A stretch of DNA of 64,000 nt from positions 1,364,001 through 1,428,000 of the forward strand of contig NZ_FNVZ01000005.1 of the NCBI RefSeq assembly GCF_900104625.1, in the 5' to 3' direction. Each line of letters begins with the position of its first letter. The stretch's first letter is position 1. Of the stretch, positions 43,638 through 53,035 are shown one piece after another. The notes under the pieces were generated by a model. That model worked only from the letters and a program-made list of their open reading frames with translations. It was not told where the DNA came from and did no database searches. Position numbers and translations under genes: made by a program. This DNA comes from Leptotrichia massiliensis. GTDB lineage: Bacteria > Fusobacteriota > Fusobacteriia > Fusobacteriales > Leptotrichiaceae.

Positions 43638-45236
43638 TTATTTATTCTCTTCCTCATCAATTTTAGCCTCAATCATCATAATCAAATAATCAAGTTCCAA
43701 TTCCCCACGCATTGCAATCATTTGAAGAGTCGCTATTTTAGACATCATCATATACTGAATAGGATCTAAAAGTTTTTTGTATTCTGGAGAAATTAATGGC
43801 ATATATTCCCTGATATAAGGATATTTTTTAACAATATCTCCTATTACAGTTTTTCCAGTCAAATTATACTTGCTTGTAAATACTTCTCCTGTTTCTTCTT
43901 TTTTCTCATCTTTGCCTTTATTTTCCCATGTTACAAGTCTTCTTTCCCCTGTTAGACTTCTAATTTTCGTAACATCCTGCATCATTTCTAGAACACCTTT
44001 AAAGACACCGTTTTCATCTCTTACAGCAACATAATAGATGTAAATAAATTTACCACGCATTTCCAGCCAGAAGTCAATCTCATCCTGTTCCCCTTTTCTA
44101 AAAGCGTCTATTATTTCAAGTACGGAACTGACGCTTTCTCTTGGATGGCAGTTTTTAACATCACGCCCAATAACTCCTGCACTTCTTGGGAAAACCCTAT
44201 GTTTAGTATCCGTATAGAATTTCACAATTTCATTTTCATCCACAAAAGACAAGTCCACAGGCATATGCTGAAAAATAAGATTAATCTGTTCAAGCGTTAA
44301 TTTCCCCTGCTTCACATCAAAAACTTCATTTTCACTATTTTGGCTTCCCATATTATATTTTGCCATAAGACTTGCAAGGTCATTCATAAAATTTCCAGCA
44401 TTTTGATTATTCTGAACATCAGTTTCTGATTTTACAGTTTCCTCTTTTATAGACTGATTACTATTGTTATCTTGTTTTTCTATGTTTTCAGGATAAAATC
44501 CAGTTGGTTTATCAATCAGGAAATATCCAATTTCATCATCTCCTGCACGCATTTGCTTAAATTCTTCTTCACTAATCATTTTCATCGAAGTTGGAAAAAG
44601 CACTTCTTCTTCCTTATGCATAATATCAAGCGTCAATTCCCATACATTTTCCTGTTTTTCCAAAAATTCTTCAATTTTGTCATTTTCAAGTAATTTATAT
44701 GCTTCACTTATGCTATCTCTCACGTTATTATCAAAGCTCCACATTATTCTTGATGGACGATCAAACCCTTTTTTCTCTAATATTGAAAATAATTGATGCT
44801 GTTTTCTTGCAAGATGGGTAGGATTAAATTGAGATAATTTTTCATAAAGTTCAAGCCATCTGTTCTTTATAAACTTTTTCCCAAACTCTTCTTTCATTTC
44901 CGCAATCAGCTTTCTAGCCGCTTCATTTTCCAAAATATACGTATTTATTGGATGCCCCTCAGGCAAGTTAAATTCATCCTTCACAATAATATCCTCAAAA
45001 AGTCCCAAAACATCATTCATCTTGTCATGAACCGTATTGTCATCAAAGCCAAGTTCTTTAATTTTTTGCTCTGAATAAGCAAATTCGCTTGCAGTCATTT
45101 TGTCAAAATTCTCTTTTATTAATTTTTTAGTAGTCTCAAAATCAGTCTTCCCTTCAATATAATCTTTTTTTATTTGAGTCATTTTCTCAATTTTCTCAAG
45201 ATCTAATTTTAGATAATTTTTCATATCCTGTGCCAT
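43638..45236 (-). CDS. DUF438, hemerythrin-like and PAS domain protein
   Basis: A 532-residue cytosolic protein. An N-terminal DUF438 domain (about residues 1-75) is followed by a hemerythrin-like domain (about 85-215; histidine ligands in FNPTHLARKQHQLF and the HxxxE of DIMHKEEEVLFP) and, after an Asn/Gln-rich linker, a PAS domain (about 310-430; MPVDLSFVDENEIVKFYTDT, then RVFPRSAGVIGRDVKNCHP). Relatives are thought to sense oxygen, nitric oxide or redox state through the di-iron site and the PAS cofactor. ATG 45236 follows AAGGTGG. It is a single-gene unit. Confidence 0.88.
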   Translation of the reverse strand: MAQDMKNYLKLDLEKIEKMTQIKKDYIEGKTDFETTKKLIKENFDKMTASEFAYSEQKIKELGFDDNTVHDKMNDVLGLFEDIIVKDEFNLPEGHPINTYILENEAARKLIAEMKEEFGKKFIKNRWLELYEKLSQFNPTHLARKQHQLFSILEKKGFDRPSRIMWSFDNNVRDSISEAYKLLENDKIEEFLEKQENVWELTLDIMHKEEEVLFPTSMKMISEEEFKQMRAGDDEIGYFLIDKPTGFYPENIEKQDNNSNQSIKEETVKSETDVQNNQNAGNFMNDLASLMAKYNMGSQNSENEVFDVKQGKLTLEQINLIFQHMPVDLSFVDENEIVKFYTDTKHRVFPRSAGVIGRDVKNCHPRESVSSVLEIIDAFRKGEQDEIDFWLEMRGKFIYIYYVAVRDENGVFKGVLEMMQDVTKIRSLTGERRLVTWENKGKDEKKEETGEVFTSKYNLTGKTVIGDIVKKYPYIREYMPLISPEYKKLLDPIQYMMMSKIATLQMIAMRGELELDYLIMMIEAKIDEEENK

Positions 45237-45562
45237 AATAACCACCTTCTATTTTTTATAATCTTTTTTCAGCCAAATAAAACTTCTTTGTTAAAATTTT
45301 AAAACCAAATTTTATATTAATATGCACTAATAACATTTTATGCCAAATTTTTAAATTATAGCTATTTTTCTCAATTCTTAGAAATATTTAATTTTGTTAA
45401 TTTATACTCAAACCTATTTAAAATTAAACTACTAAAATTATATAGATTTAGGGTTTGAGTAAAATAGTCATAGCCTTTTGAGTTTAGTTTTAAAGCAGTT
45501 TTACTATAACATAAAAAAGTTCAATTATATTTTGATTCTCAAACCTATTTTAACATATTTTC
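45237..45562. other. AT-rich gap with the second copy of a dispersed repeat
   Basis: No gene is supported. CTCAAACCTATTTTAA-like sequence occurs twice (about 45409 and 45536) on either side of the repeat at 45454-45507, giving short direct flanks. Confidence 0.4.
45454..45507 (+). repeat. Dispersed intergenic repeat, copy B
   Basis: Partner of 30452-30504; see there for identity. Shares TTTGAGTAAAATA, TTTTGA and TTTTAAAG blocks in the same order. Confidence 0.5.
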
Positions 45563-45594
45563 ATAAAAAAAAGTGTGATAAACAACACACTTTT
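45563..45594 (-). terminator. Terminator of the MetE-like gene
   Basis: Minus-strand AAAAGTGTG and CACACTTTT form a perfect 9-bp stem with an 8-base loop, followed by a run of T. Confidence 0.85.
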
Positions 45595-45616
45595 AGAAAT
45601 ATAAATCAAATTATTA

Positions 45617-46762
45617 TTAATTTTCTCCCCATACTTCATCTGAAATTTCCTTAATAAATCTAAGTTTTGCCCATTGCTCTTCTTCTGTAAGCCTATTTCC
45701 TTCCTCTGTTGAAGCAAATCCACACTGTGGACTCAAATAAAGCCTGTCGAGTGGCACATATTTTGAAGCCTCTTTTATACGTGCAATTACACTTTCCTTT
45801 TCCTCCAATGTTGGATTTTTAGAAGTTATTAATCCCAAAACAACTTTTTTATCTCCAGAAACTTTTGCAAGCGATTCAAAAGTACCTGCTCTTTCTGTAT
45901 CAAATTCCAAATAATAGGCATTTACATCTTCTTTCCCAAAAAGCTCATCTGCAATTTTATCGTATCCGCCTTTCCCAAACCAGGTAGAAGCATAATTTCC
46001 ACGGCAAACATGCGTATTAATTACCAAATTTTCTGGATTATTTTGAAATACCCTGTTATTTATATTTAGAAATTTTTCTGCAAATTCTTGCCTGATAATT
46101 TCTTTATCCCTATCACTTTTTTCAATAAATGAAGCAATAAAGTCATCGTCTACAAGACAACCCCAAGTACAGTCATCAATTTGCAAAGTTCTAAGTCCTT
46201 CGTTATACAAGTCATTTATAACAGTTTTGTAGGCACTGACAATATCGTCTTCCAATCCTATAAAATCAGGATAAACTTTAAGAAGTGCGGCCACATGCTT
46301 ATCTTCCCTTACTAATTCTGCATAAAATTGTGCTGGAGCAGGTATCGTAAATCTAGCTTCCACACCTTTTTTATCTTTTACTAAATCTCGCAAAAATGTA
46401 TAATGTTTCACAAACGGATGATTTTCCCCACCAATTTTTCCAGTAACAATCGCAGTATCATCACGAGTAACAACACCATTAAATTCATAACCTTTATCAG
46501 CATGCACATGCCCAATTCCATTGAATCCCCAGAAAAAGTCCAAATGCCAGTAACTTCGTCTAAATTCCCCATCTGTAACACTTGTATATCCTAATTCAAT
46601 TTGCTTATCCACAATTTTTCTAATTTCTTCATCCTCAACTTTTTCCAATTCTTTCTTGTCAATTTTTCCCTTTTCAAAATCATTTCTAGCTTTCTTCAGT
46701 TTCTCAGTTCTCAAAAAACTTCCTACAGTATCGTGTCTATGAGGTGCATTTATTGTACACAT
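45617..46762 (-). CDS. MetE-like methyltransferase (YxjG/YxjH type)
   Basis: A 381-residue protein corresponding to the C-terminal catalytic half of cobalamin-independent methionine synthase. Zinc ligands: His and Cys in THVCRGNY, Glu in YLEFDTERAG, and Cys in SPQCGFAS. The start has HRHDTVGSFLR, usual for the YxjG group. The methyl donor may be a folate or another methyl compound; the homocysteine role is inferred. It lies downstream of a LysR gene, with its own consensus-like promoter, and ends at a strong terminator. Confidence 0.9.
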   Translation of the reverse strand: MCTINAPHRHDTVGSFLRTEKLKKARNDFEKGKIDKKELEKVEDEEIRKIVDKQIELGYTSVTDGEFRRSYWHLDFFWGFNGIGHVHADKGYEFNGVVTRDDTAIVTGKIGGENHPFVKHYTFLRDLVKDKKGVEARFTIPAPAQFYAELVREDKHVAALLKVYPDFIGLEDDIVSAYKTVINDLYNEGLRTLQIDDCTWGCLVDDDFIASFIEKSDRDKEIIRQEFAEKFLNINNRVFQNNPENLVINTHVCRGNYASTWFGKGGYDKIADELFGKEDVNAYYLEFDTERAGTFESLAKVSGDKKVVLGLITSKNPTLEEKESVIARIKEASKYVPLDRLYLSPQCGFASTEEGNRLTEEEQWAKLRFIKEISDEVWGEN

Positions 46763-46800
46763 ATTATCAACTCCCTTATTTGTTATTATTTTATGAAGTT

Positions 46801-46829
46801 ATTATATACAAATATATGCTTTCTGTAAA
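46801..46829 (-). promoter_or_regulatory. Promoter of the MetE-like gene
   Basis: Minus-strand TTTACA (46829-46824), 17-base spacer, TATAAT (46806-46801), about 40 bases before the start. Confidence 0.75.
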
Positions 46830-46884
46830 ATACATTTATTTTTTAGTTTATTATAACTTTTATTTATGCCAATGTTCTTTAATC

Positions 46885-47799
46885 TTATGGAATTTCTGTA
46901 TATTTCAAATGTTCCTTCAAAGCCTCCACATAAACTTTCCCATAAACACTTAGTTCAATATTTTTCTGCATTATAATTCCAACTTTCATATATTCATCCA
47001 CTTCCAGCGGTTTTGCGATAATATTTTCTCCATTTAGCTCTTTACTAATTATTCCTGTACTTACCGTGTATCCGTTAAGCCCAACTGCCAAATTAAATAA
47101 AGTTGCTCTATCACGTACCTTTATATTCTTATCCCTGTCAAGTGTACTCAATATTTCTTCTGAAAAATAAAAAGAATTATAATCTCCTTGCTCAAATGAT
47201 AAATATGGATATTCCTTCAAATCTTCAAGACTAATGCTTTCCTTTTTTGCTAAAGGATGATTAAAACTAATGAAAACATGTGGCTTTGCAGTAAATAGCT
47301 CAATAAATTTCAAGTTATTTCTTTTTATCATTTTTTCAATTACAGTTTTATTTGCTCCTGAAGTGTATAAAATTCCAATTTCACTTTTTCTCTTGCTTAC
47401 ATCTTCAATAATTTCATTAGTTTGTGTTTCCCTAAGTGTAAAATCATACTTATTTTCGCCAAATTTCTTAATCACATCTACAAAAGCATTTACTGCAAAC
47501 GAGTAGTGCTGAGTTGATACCGAAAATCTACGAGTTATCTTATTTCCTTTTTTATATTCTTCTTCCAACAAATCCATCTGTTCCAAAACTTGTCTAGCAT
47601 ACCCCAGAAATCTATCTCCTTCAAGTGAAACAATTACTCCTTTATTTGTCCTGTTAAAAATCCTTATATTCATCTCATCTTCCAGCTCTTTTATTGCTTT
47701 CGTCAATGCCGGCTGTGAAACAAACAGCTCTTTTGCAGCATCACTTAATGTCCCTTTTTCAGCGACTGTTACTACATATTTTAGTTGCTGTAATGTCAT
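46885..47799 (-). CDS. LysR-family transcriptional regulator
   Basis: A 304-residue regulator. The N-terminal winged helix-turn-helix is canonical (MTLQQLKYVVTVAEKGTLSD followed by AAKELFVSQPALTKAIKELE), followed by a linker helix and a periplasmic-binding-like effector domain from about residue 90. The neighbour downstream on the same strand is the MetE-like gene, which has its own promoter, so this regulator may control it in response to methionine or homocysteine (as MetR does); that is inference. Confidence 0.93.
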   Translation of the reverse strand: MTLQQLKYVVTVAEKGTLSDAAKELFVSQPALTKAIKELEDEMNIRIFNRTNKGVIVSLEGDRFLGYARQVLEQMDLLEEEYKKGNKITRRFSVSTQHYSFAVNAFVDVIKKFGENKYDFTLRETQTNEIIEDVSKRKSEIGILYTSGANKTVIEKMIKRNNLKFIELFTAKPHVFISFNHPLAKKESISLEDLKEYPYLSFEQGDYNSFYFSEEILSTLDRDKNIKVRDRATLFNLAVGLNGYTVSTGIISKELNGENIIAKPLEVDEYMKVGIIMQKNIELSVYGKVYVEALKEHLKYTEIP

Positions 47800-47984
47800 T
47801 TCCTTCTCCCTATTTTATTCACATAATCTTCTTAATATTTCTCCTGCATCTTCTATATTTATTATGTATAACCAATACTATTTCCCGTTTAAAGTTTCAA
47901 ATCTTGAATTAAATAATCTTTATACATATTTATCAAAAGCAAGTTGTTATTTTTACATACTTTCTATGTTTAATTGGTTAAATA

Positions 47985-48009
47985 AAAAGACACCTATAAA
48001 AGTGTCTTT
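47985..48009 (-). terminator. Terminator of rpsP
   Basis: Minus-strand AAAGACAC and GTGTCTTT form an 8-bp stem followed by TTATTTAACC, 10 bases past the stop. Confidence 0.8.
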
Positions 48010-48019
48010 CTATAAATAA

Positions 48020-48289
48020 CTATTTTTTCTTAGTTTCTTGAAATTTTTCCCAGATTCCTGCTTTTGTCAAAATGCTTTTAACAGTTTCAGTTGGTTGTGC
48101 TCCATTTGATAAGTATCTTAAGATTTCTTCCTCTTTTAATACTACTTGTTTTCCTTCTTCAGCAAGTGGATTGAATGTTCCTAAGTAAGCAACTGCTTTT
48201 CCATCTCTTCTTGATAAAGCTTCCATAGCTGCTATTCTATAAAAAGGAACTTTCTTTCTTCCTAATCTAGTTAATCTTAATTTTAACAT
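48020..48289 (-). CDS. rpsP: 30S ribosomal protein S16
   Basis: An 89-residue ribosomal protein (MLKLRLTRLGRKKVPFYRIA at the start, RRDGKAVAYLGTFNP in the middle), which binds 16S rRNA early in 30S assembly. GGAGG precedes the start. It is a single-gene unit with a perfect promoter upstream and a terminator downstream, not grouped with rimM, trmD and rplS as in many bacteria. Confidence 0.98.
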   Translation of the reverse strand: MLKLRLTRLGRKKVPFYRIAAMEALSRRDGKAVAYLGTFNPLAEEGKQVVLKEEEILRYLSNGAQPTETVKSILTKAGIWEKFQETKKK

Positions 48290-48347
48290 TAAATTTTACC
48301 TCCATTTATTTAATAACTTGAAAATTTATTATTTTAAGTATGTTATG

Positions 48348-48376
48348 ATTATACTAAAATTTTTAAAAATTGTCAA
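48348..48376 (-). promoter_or_regulatory. Consensus promoter of rpsP
   Basis: Minus-strand TTGACA (48376-48371), 17-base spacer, TATAAT (48353-48348). Confidence 0.85.
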
Positions 48377-48455
48377 GTATTTTTTCTTTACATAAAAAAC
48401 AAATTATAAATTTAAATATATTTTTCAAAAATTTCTTAAATTCATATTTTGATAT

Positions 48456-49874
48456 TTATTTTTTTAAATATTTTTCATACATTTTGGTAGCAGATGCCAA
48501 TTTTACTTTTATATCTTGTAAATCCATACTTTTAAATATTTCAAATTTTATTTCTCCTATTTCTTCAAGTTCTTCTTCAATTTCATTATCTGTCGGCATT
48601 ATAAAAGCATTTTCTTTCATTTTTAAACCATTCTCTTGGATAAAATTCTTATATGCAAGTTCATATAAATATTGTTTAGATACATCTTGTACTCCAGGAT
48701 AGCCCCTTAATTCCTCTTCTGTAAACATAATATTGTAATATTTCGCATCATAAATGGAAATGCTTTTATCTTCTTGATTGTATACAACTAAATCAGGGAT
48801 TAAAGTCTTATCAGATTTATGTTTCTTTTCAGAATTGATAACACTCCATTCAGGTTTAGCTATTATTTCCTTCAAAGTTTTGTTTTCAGTATGATTTGTT
48901 GTTCCTAATCCTAAATCCTTTAGTTTTCTATCTAGGGAATTTTCCAGAACAACAGCACATACCTTTTCCCATACTAAATTGAAACTGGTTGTTCCAATAA
49001 ACTTTATTTCTTCATCTTCATTTGAATTTTCAGATTCCAATAGATAATTCTTCATCATATTTAACTGTTTCTGCTTTTTATCAACAAACTGTCTGCTCAT
49101 TTCCTGATTCAATTTTTCTTGAATATAATCCTTATCTCCAAAATAGTCAATTTCATCATCTGAAATATTTATAGGTTCATAATCGAGAATATCAAATATT
49201 TCCTTAATTTTATTGTAGCTTTCTGTTATTATGCAACGATGTAATCTCCTAAGAATTTCTTCTTCATTTGTTTCTTTATTTACAGAAAAAACATCCAAAT
49301 AGAATGGGACATTATTTACAAAATAAGCACCTTTTTCATTTATAGTTTTCTCCCAGAGAATTTCTCCTTCTCCATTTTCTTCTATTATTGTTTTTTCATT
49401 ACTATAAAGTCCATTAATGTGATAATCATCATACAAATCTATTGCTAAAGCCAGCAAGTTATAATTTTTATTTTCTTTGTCATTTGATAAGGATTGTTTC
49501 TGCTCCTTGCTTTCATATTTTCTCATAACTTCTATTAACTGCTTTATTATCTTATTATCCCTATCAAAATTTTCATCAAATTCCTTAATATATTTTGGAT
49601 AAATAATCAGACAGATATCCTTTACAGTAATTATACCAACAAATTTAAATTTATACTTGTCTCCCTCAAATTCTTTTTCTAAATTTTTAAAAGATTCTCC
49701 ATTATTTAATTCTTCTAATTCAACTTCAGATAAGTTCTTAGAAATTTTTCTGACAATATTCTTATATGCTAATATTTTTAAAACTTCTCTAGTTTTATCT
49801 TCAGTAAGATTAAATATAGATTGTAATTTAGAAATATCATATAATTTTAATTCCTGAATTTTTTTTACTTTCAT
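48456..49874 (-). CDS. LlaJI-family restriction endonuclease (McrC-like subunit)
   Basis: A 472-residue protein of the LlaJI nuclease family. The C-terminal third holds a PD-(D/E)xK core: IPDLVV, then SIYDAKYY with the Asp-x-Lys pair, followed by GVQDVSKQYLYELAY. Upstream are charged helical domains likely to contact the GTPase. In LlaJI of Lactococcus this subunit (R2) needs the McrB-like R1 subunit for cleavage. It starts 11 bases after the R1 stop and is the last gene of the four-gene operon. The recognition site cannot be read from sequence. Confidence 0.9.
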   Translation of the reverse strand: MKVKKIQELKLYDISKLQSIFNLTEDKTREVLKILAYKNIVRKISKNLSEVELEELNNGESFKNLEKEFEGDKYKFKFVGIITVKDICLIIYPKYIKEFDENFDRDNKIIKQLIEVMRKYESKEQKQSLSNDKENKNYNLLALAIDLYDDYHINGLYSNEKTIIEENGEGEILWEKTINEKGAYFVNNVPFYLDVFSVNKETNEEEILRRLHRCIITESYNKIKEIFDILDYEPINISDDEIDYFGDKDYIQEKLNQEMSRQFVDKKQKQLNMMKNYLLESENSNEDEEIKFIGTTSFNLVWEKVCAVVLENSLDRKLKDLGLGTTNHTENKTLKEIIAKPEWSVINSEKKHKSDKTLIPDLVVYNQEDKSISIYDAKYYNIMFTEEELRGYPGVQDVSKQYLYELAYKNFIQENGLKMKENAFIMPTDNEIEEELEEIGEIKFEIFKSMDLQDIKVKLASATKMYEKYLKK

Positions 49875-49885
49875 CTAAACTACCT

Positions 49886-51601
49886 CTATTCATCAATAGA
49901 TTCAGTGTTTTCAGTTATTTCAGTTTCATTTTCTTGAATTTTTTCTTCTTCTTTTGTTCCTCTAATTATTTCTTCTCCTACTTCTATTGGTGTTTTATCA
50001 GGCAATTCAACTTTATCATTGAATATTTCTTCACAATTTTCATCAAAAGCTTCGCATAACTTAGAATAAGTTTCCCATTTTCCTTCTTTAAAAATTCTCT
50101 TTCTATGCTGTCTTCCAGCATCTTCATAAAGATACATCAGAACTTTATTTTTTATAGCATTAGTTATTTTATCAATATCTTTACTAGCCAATATTGATTT
50201 TGAAATAAAGTAGGGTCCTATTAATTTATCCTCTGAAACATGACATTTGGATAAAATTTCATTTATTTTTATTCTAAAATCATTCCAGTTGGATAATTCT
50301 TTTCCATTAGCTCTAAATTTGTAATCATCAAATTCAGATTTACCACTTTCATCTTTACTTTTATTATAAGCATCATCAATTCCAGTATATTCAAATTCCC
50401 ATCTTCGTTTAAAAGCTGTGTCTAACGGCATAACTCCTTGATCAGCACTGTTCATTGTTGCCCATATATAAAAGTTTGGAGGTAATGTGATTTTATCCAG
50501 TTTTTCTCCTAAATACCTTTTTTCATTTTCTGTTAAGTTATTTTTATCAAACTCTTCTTCTAAATATAGTTTTAAATCTTCAGAAACAGCTATTCCATAC
50601 TCACTTTCACCATTACCATTTCTATCTAATAACTGAAAAAAGTCACCAAAAACTGCTGCTGTATTTGCCCTGTTTATTTCTTCAATTATTAATAAATAGT
50701 TTGTAACAGGATTTTTGATTGCTTTAATTAATAAACGTAATAGTACACCAGGTATATATTTATACATTATAGTTTCTTTTCCATTTTCCAATTTAACAGG
50801 AAATGGCTTGAATGTTCCTATAAAATTTCCATACATATAGTTTGGATGGAATGTAACTCTTTCATAATTATTTCCAAAATATTTTTTTGCATCTTCATTC
50901 AATAAATAACTTTTTCCAGTTCCAGGAGCACCAAAGAATATTCTTTGGTGGGGTTTGTTAATATTCTTTGTCAAATTTATATTTTCTAAATCATTAAAAC
51001 AAAAATTTTCTTTTGAAATAAATGTCATATCAGTCTTTTTTTTATTGTCTTTTATTTTAAAAAGATTATGTTTATCAATAAAAGACATGCCATCATTATT
51101 TTTAATTACAAATACATCATATTGAAGTTTATTAGAATATTTTAAAACTACTAAAAAATCATTGGTTTTTATTGATTTTCTATATTCTATAAATTCTTTT
51201 GAATCATGTGACAGCATTGAAAGTTGAACTTGATCACCTTTGTTTCTTGGATAAATACAAACATTTATTTCTAGAAAATCTTTATTATTAAAATCAATAT
51301 TATTGATATCAGAAAAGTAATTATAATTTTTCTGATAAATTTTCATAGGAGCTTTCAAAACAAAAAAATTCTTCATTTCTTTATTATTAAGTTCTATAAA
51401 TTCTTTTGAATATATATAAGGAAACATTTCCATTGATTCTCCTGTTATTGCAATATGAGTTTGTTTTCCTTTCTCTCCTAGTATATTGCTACCACTTAAT
51501 TGTTTTACTAAAAGAGAGTCATAATCAGTTTCTTTAATTTCAATACCATTTTGATTCAAAAGAAAATCCTTTATACTTTTAAATACATCACTAAAACTCA
51601 T
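49886..51601 (-). CDS. McrB-like AAA+ GTPase subunit of restriction system
   Basis: A 571-residue motor subunit. The N-terminal 215 residues resemble the MrcB-type DNA-binding region (FLVVLKYSNKLQYDVFVI). The AAA+ core follows: Walker A GAPGTGKS at residues 224-231, Walker B LLIIEEINRANTAAVFGDFF, and the McrB signature ATMNSADQGVMPLDTAFKRR, where McrB itself has MNTADRS. It should use GTP to move or loop DNA and activate the nuclease. It starts exactly at the base before the stop of the second methyltransferase, so the two are translationally coupled. Equivalent to R1.LlaJI. Confidence 0.9.
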   Translation of the reverse strand: MSFSDVFKSIKDFLLNQNGIEIKETDYDSLLVKQLSGSNILGEKGKQTHIAITGESMEMFPYIYSKEFIELNNKEMKNFFVLKAPMKIYQKNYNYFSDINNIDFNNKDFLEINVCIYPRNKGDQVQLSMLSHDSKEFIEYRKSIKTNDFLVVLKYSNKLQYDVFVIKNNDGMSFIDKHNLFKIKDNKKKTDMTFISKENFCFNDLENINLTKNINKPHQRIFFGAPGTGKSYLLNEDAKKYFGNNYERVTFHPNYMYGNFIGTFKPFPVKLENGKETIMYKYIPGVLLRLLIKAIKNPVTNYLLIIEEINRANTAAVFGDFFQLLDRNGNGESEYGIAVSEDLKLYLEEEFDKNNLTENEKRYLGEKLDKITLPPNFYIWATMNSADQGVMPLDTAFKRRWEFEYTGIDDAYNKSKDESGKSEFDDYKFRANGKELSNWNDFRIKINEILSKCHVSEDKLIGPYFISKSILASKDIDKITNAIKNKVLMYLYEDAGRQHRKRIFKEGKWETYSKLCEAFDENCEEIFNDKVELPDKTPIEVGEEIIRGTKEEEKIQENETEITENTESIDE

Positions 51602-53035
51602 CTAAATCTCCTCCTTTAAATATTTTTTTAAAACCCTAGCTATTTTTCTTCCTAATAAAGGAGGCACTGAATTGCCTATTTGCATATAAGTTTTTGTAAA
51701 CGTTCCTTTAAAAACATAGTCATCAGGATACGACTGTACTCTTGCAGCTTCCCTTGGAGTAAGACCTCTAGCTTGTGTTGGATGGATATACATATTACAA
51801 TCAAATTTCATATGAGCTGTTATTGTTTTGCAAATATTATCGTAAATAAGTTTATAATATTTATCTTTAAAAATATGACTTCTATTTTGATAAGGCATTA
51901 TATCTGCTATTTTAGAATCATCTGATTTATCTCCTTGATTTAATCTTGAAAAAATCTCTATATCTCTATCGTTATTGTATCTAGCTTGATGATTAAATGT
52001 TACAATAGACTTTAATTCATTTAAATTAATAGAACTAAGGTAATCATTGTTATTGAAATTTTTATTTTTTATTACAATTCCACCAGTTTTTTCAGAAATA
52101 ATATTTGTTTTATTTTTTAATCGCGAAGCTTCCAAAATTTTTAAATCAGATATAGCCTCTCGTAATGTTATAGTTTTATAAATTCTACTCTTCTCTATTT
52201 TTTCAAAAATCTTATTATTTTCAATATTGATTCTATTGCCAATAAATATTAGTCGTTCTCTATTTTGCGGAATTCCAAAATCTTTAGCATTTAATATTTT
52301 ATAAACAACTTTATATCCGATATTCTCAAAATCTTCAACAACTTGATTCGCTACTTTTAACATACCTTTTACATTTTCCATAACAAAAAATTTAGGTTTC
52401 ACTTGTCTAACAACATTTACATAAGATTTATATAATTCATTTCTAGGATCATCAATGACTCTTTGCTGATTTGCTATGCTAAAACCTTGACAAGGAGGAC
52501 CCCCTATAACAACACTTACTTCTTTATTACTTAAAAAATTTAAAATATTGTGTTCAATTTCTTTAATATCAACAAGTTTGATATATTCACTATTTGTGTT
52601 TGGATGATTAAATAAATAAGTTTCAATACAAGCTTTTTCAAAATCACAAGCAAAATTAACATTATATCCTTCTTGAACAAACCCAAGTGAAAGTCCACCT
52701 GCTCCACAGAATAAATCAATAAAATTATTTTTTTTTCTCTCTTTTTTTCTTTCTAAATTACAAAAACTATTAAAATATTTTTTTACTAAATTATAATGAT
52801 CTTTGTTTTCTAAATCAAGAGTTCCAAATAATTTTTTAAATTGATTATCTTCTTCTAAAAAATTAATGTATTCTTTTGAACGATTGTTTAAATAAACATC
52901 TTCCGACTCTTGACAAAGCAAAGAGATATTTTCTTTTTCTTTCTTCTCAGAATATTTCATTTTATATTCTTGATTTATAATTTTTAAAATTTCTTTTAAT
53001 TCGATATAATCACTCTTATAATTTATTTTAAACAT
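51602..53035 (-). CDS. DNA (cytosine-5-)-methyltransferase, second of the pair
   Basis: A 477-residue m5C methyltransferase with an N-terminal extension of about 104 residues. Motifs: I (FIDLFCGAGGLSLGF, near 105), IV (GGPPCQGFS, catalytic Cys182), VI (FVMENVKGM), VIII (QNRERLIF), and X (QIGNSVPPLLGRK). The target-recognition region is around residues 330-430. It overlaps the upstream methyltransferase by 8 bases. A pair of methyltransferases is what an asymmetric recognition site requires, as in LlaJI. Confidence 0.92.
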   Translation of the reverse strand: MFKINYKSDYIELKEILKIINQEYKMKYSEKKEKENISLLCQESEDVYLNNRSKEYINFLEEDNQFKKLFGTLDLENKDHYNLVKKYFNSFCNLERKKERKKNNFIDLFCGAGGLSLGFVQEGYNVNFACDFEKACIETYLFNHPNTNSEYIKLVDIKEIEHNILNFLSNKEVSVVIGGPPCQGFSIANQQRVIDDPRNELYKSYVNVVRQVKPKFFVMENVKGMLKVANQVVEDFENIGYKVVYKILNAKDFGIPQNRERLIFIGNRINIENNKIFEKIEKSRIYKTITLREAISDLKILEASRLKNKTNIISEKTGGIVIKNKNFNNNDYLSSINLNELKSIVTFNHQARYNNDRDIEIFSRLNQGDKSDDSKIADIMPYQNRSHIFKDKYYKLIYDNICKTITAHMKFDCNMYIHPTQARGLTPREAARVQSYPDDYVFKGTFTKTYMQIGNSVPPLLGRKIARVLKKYLKEEI

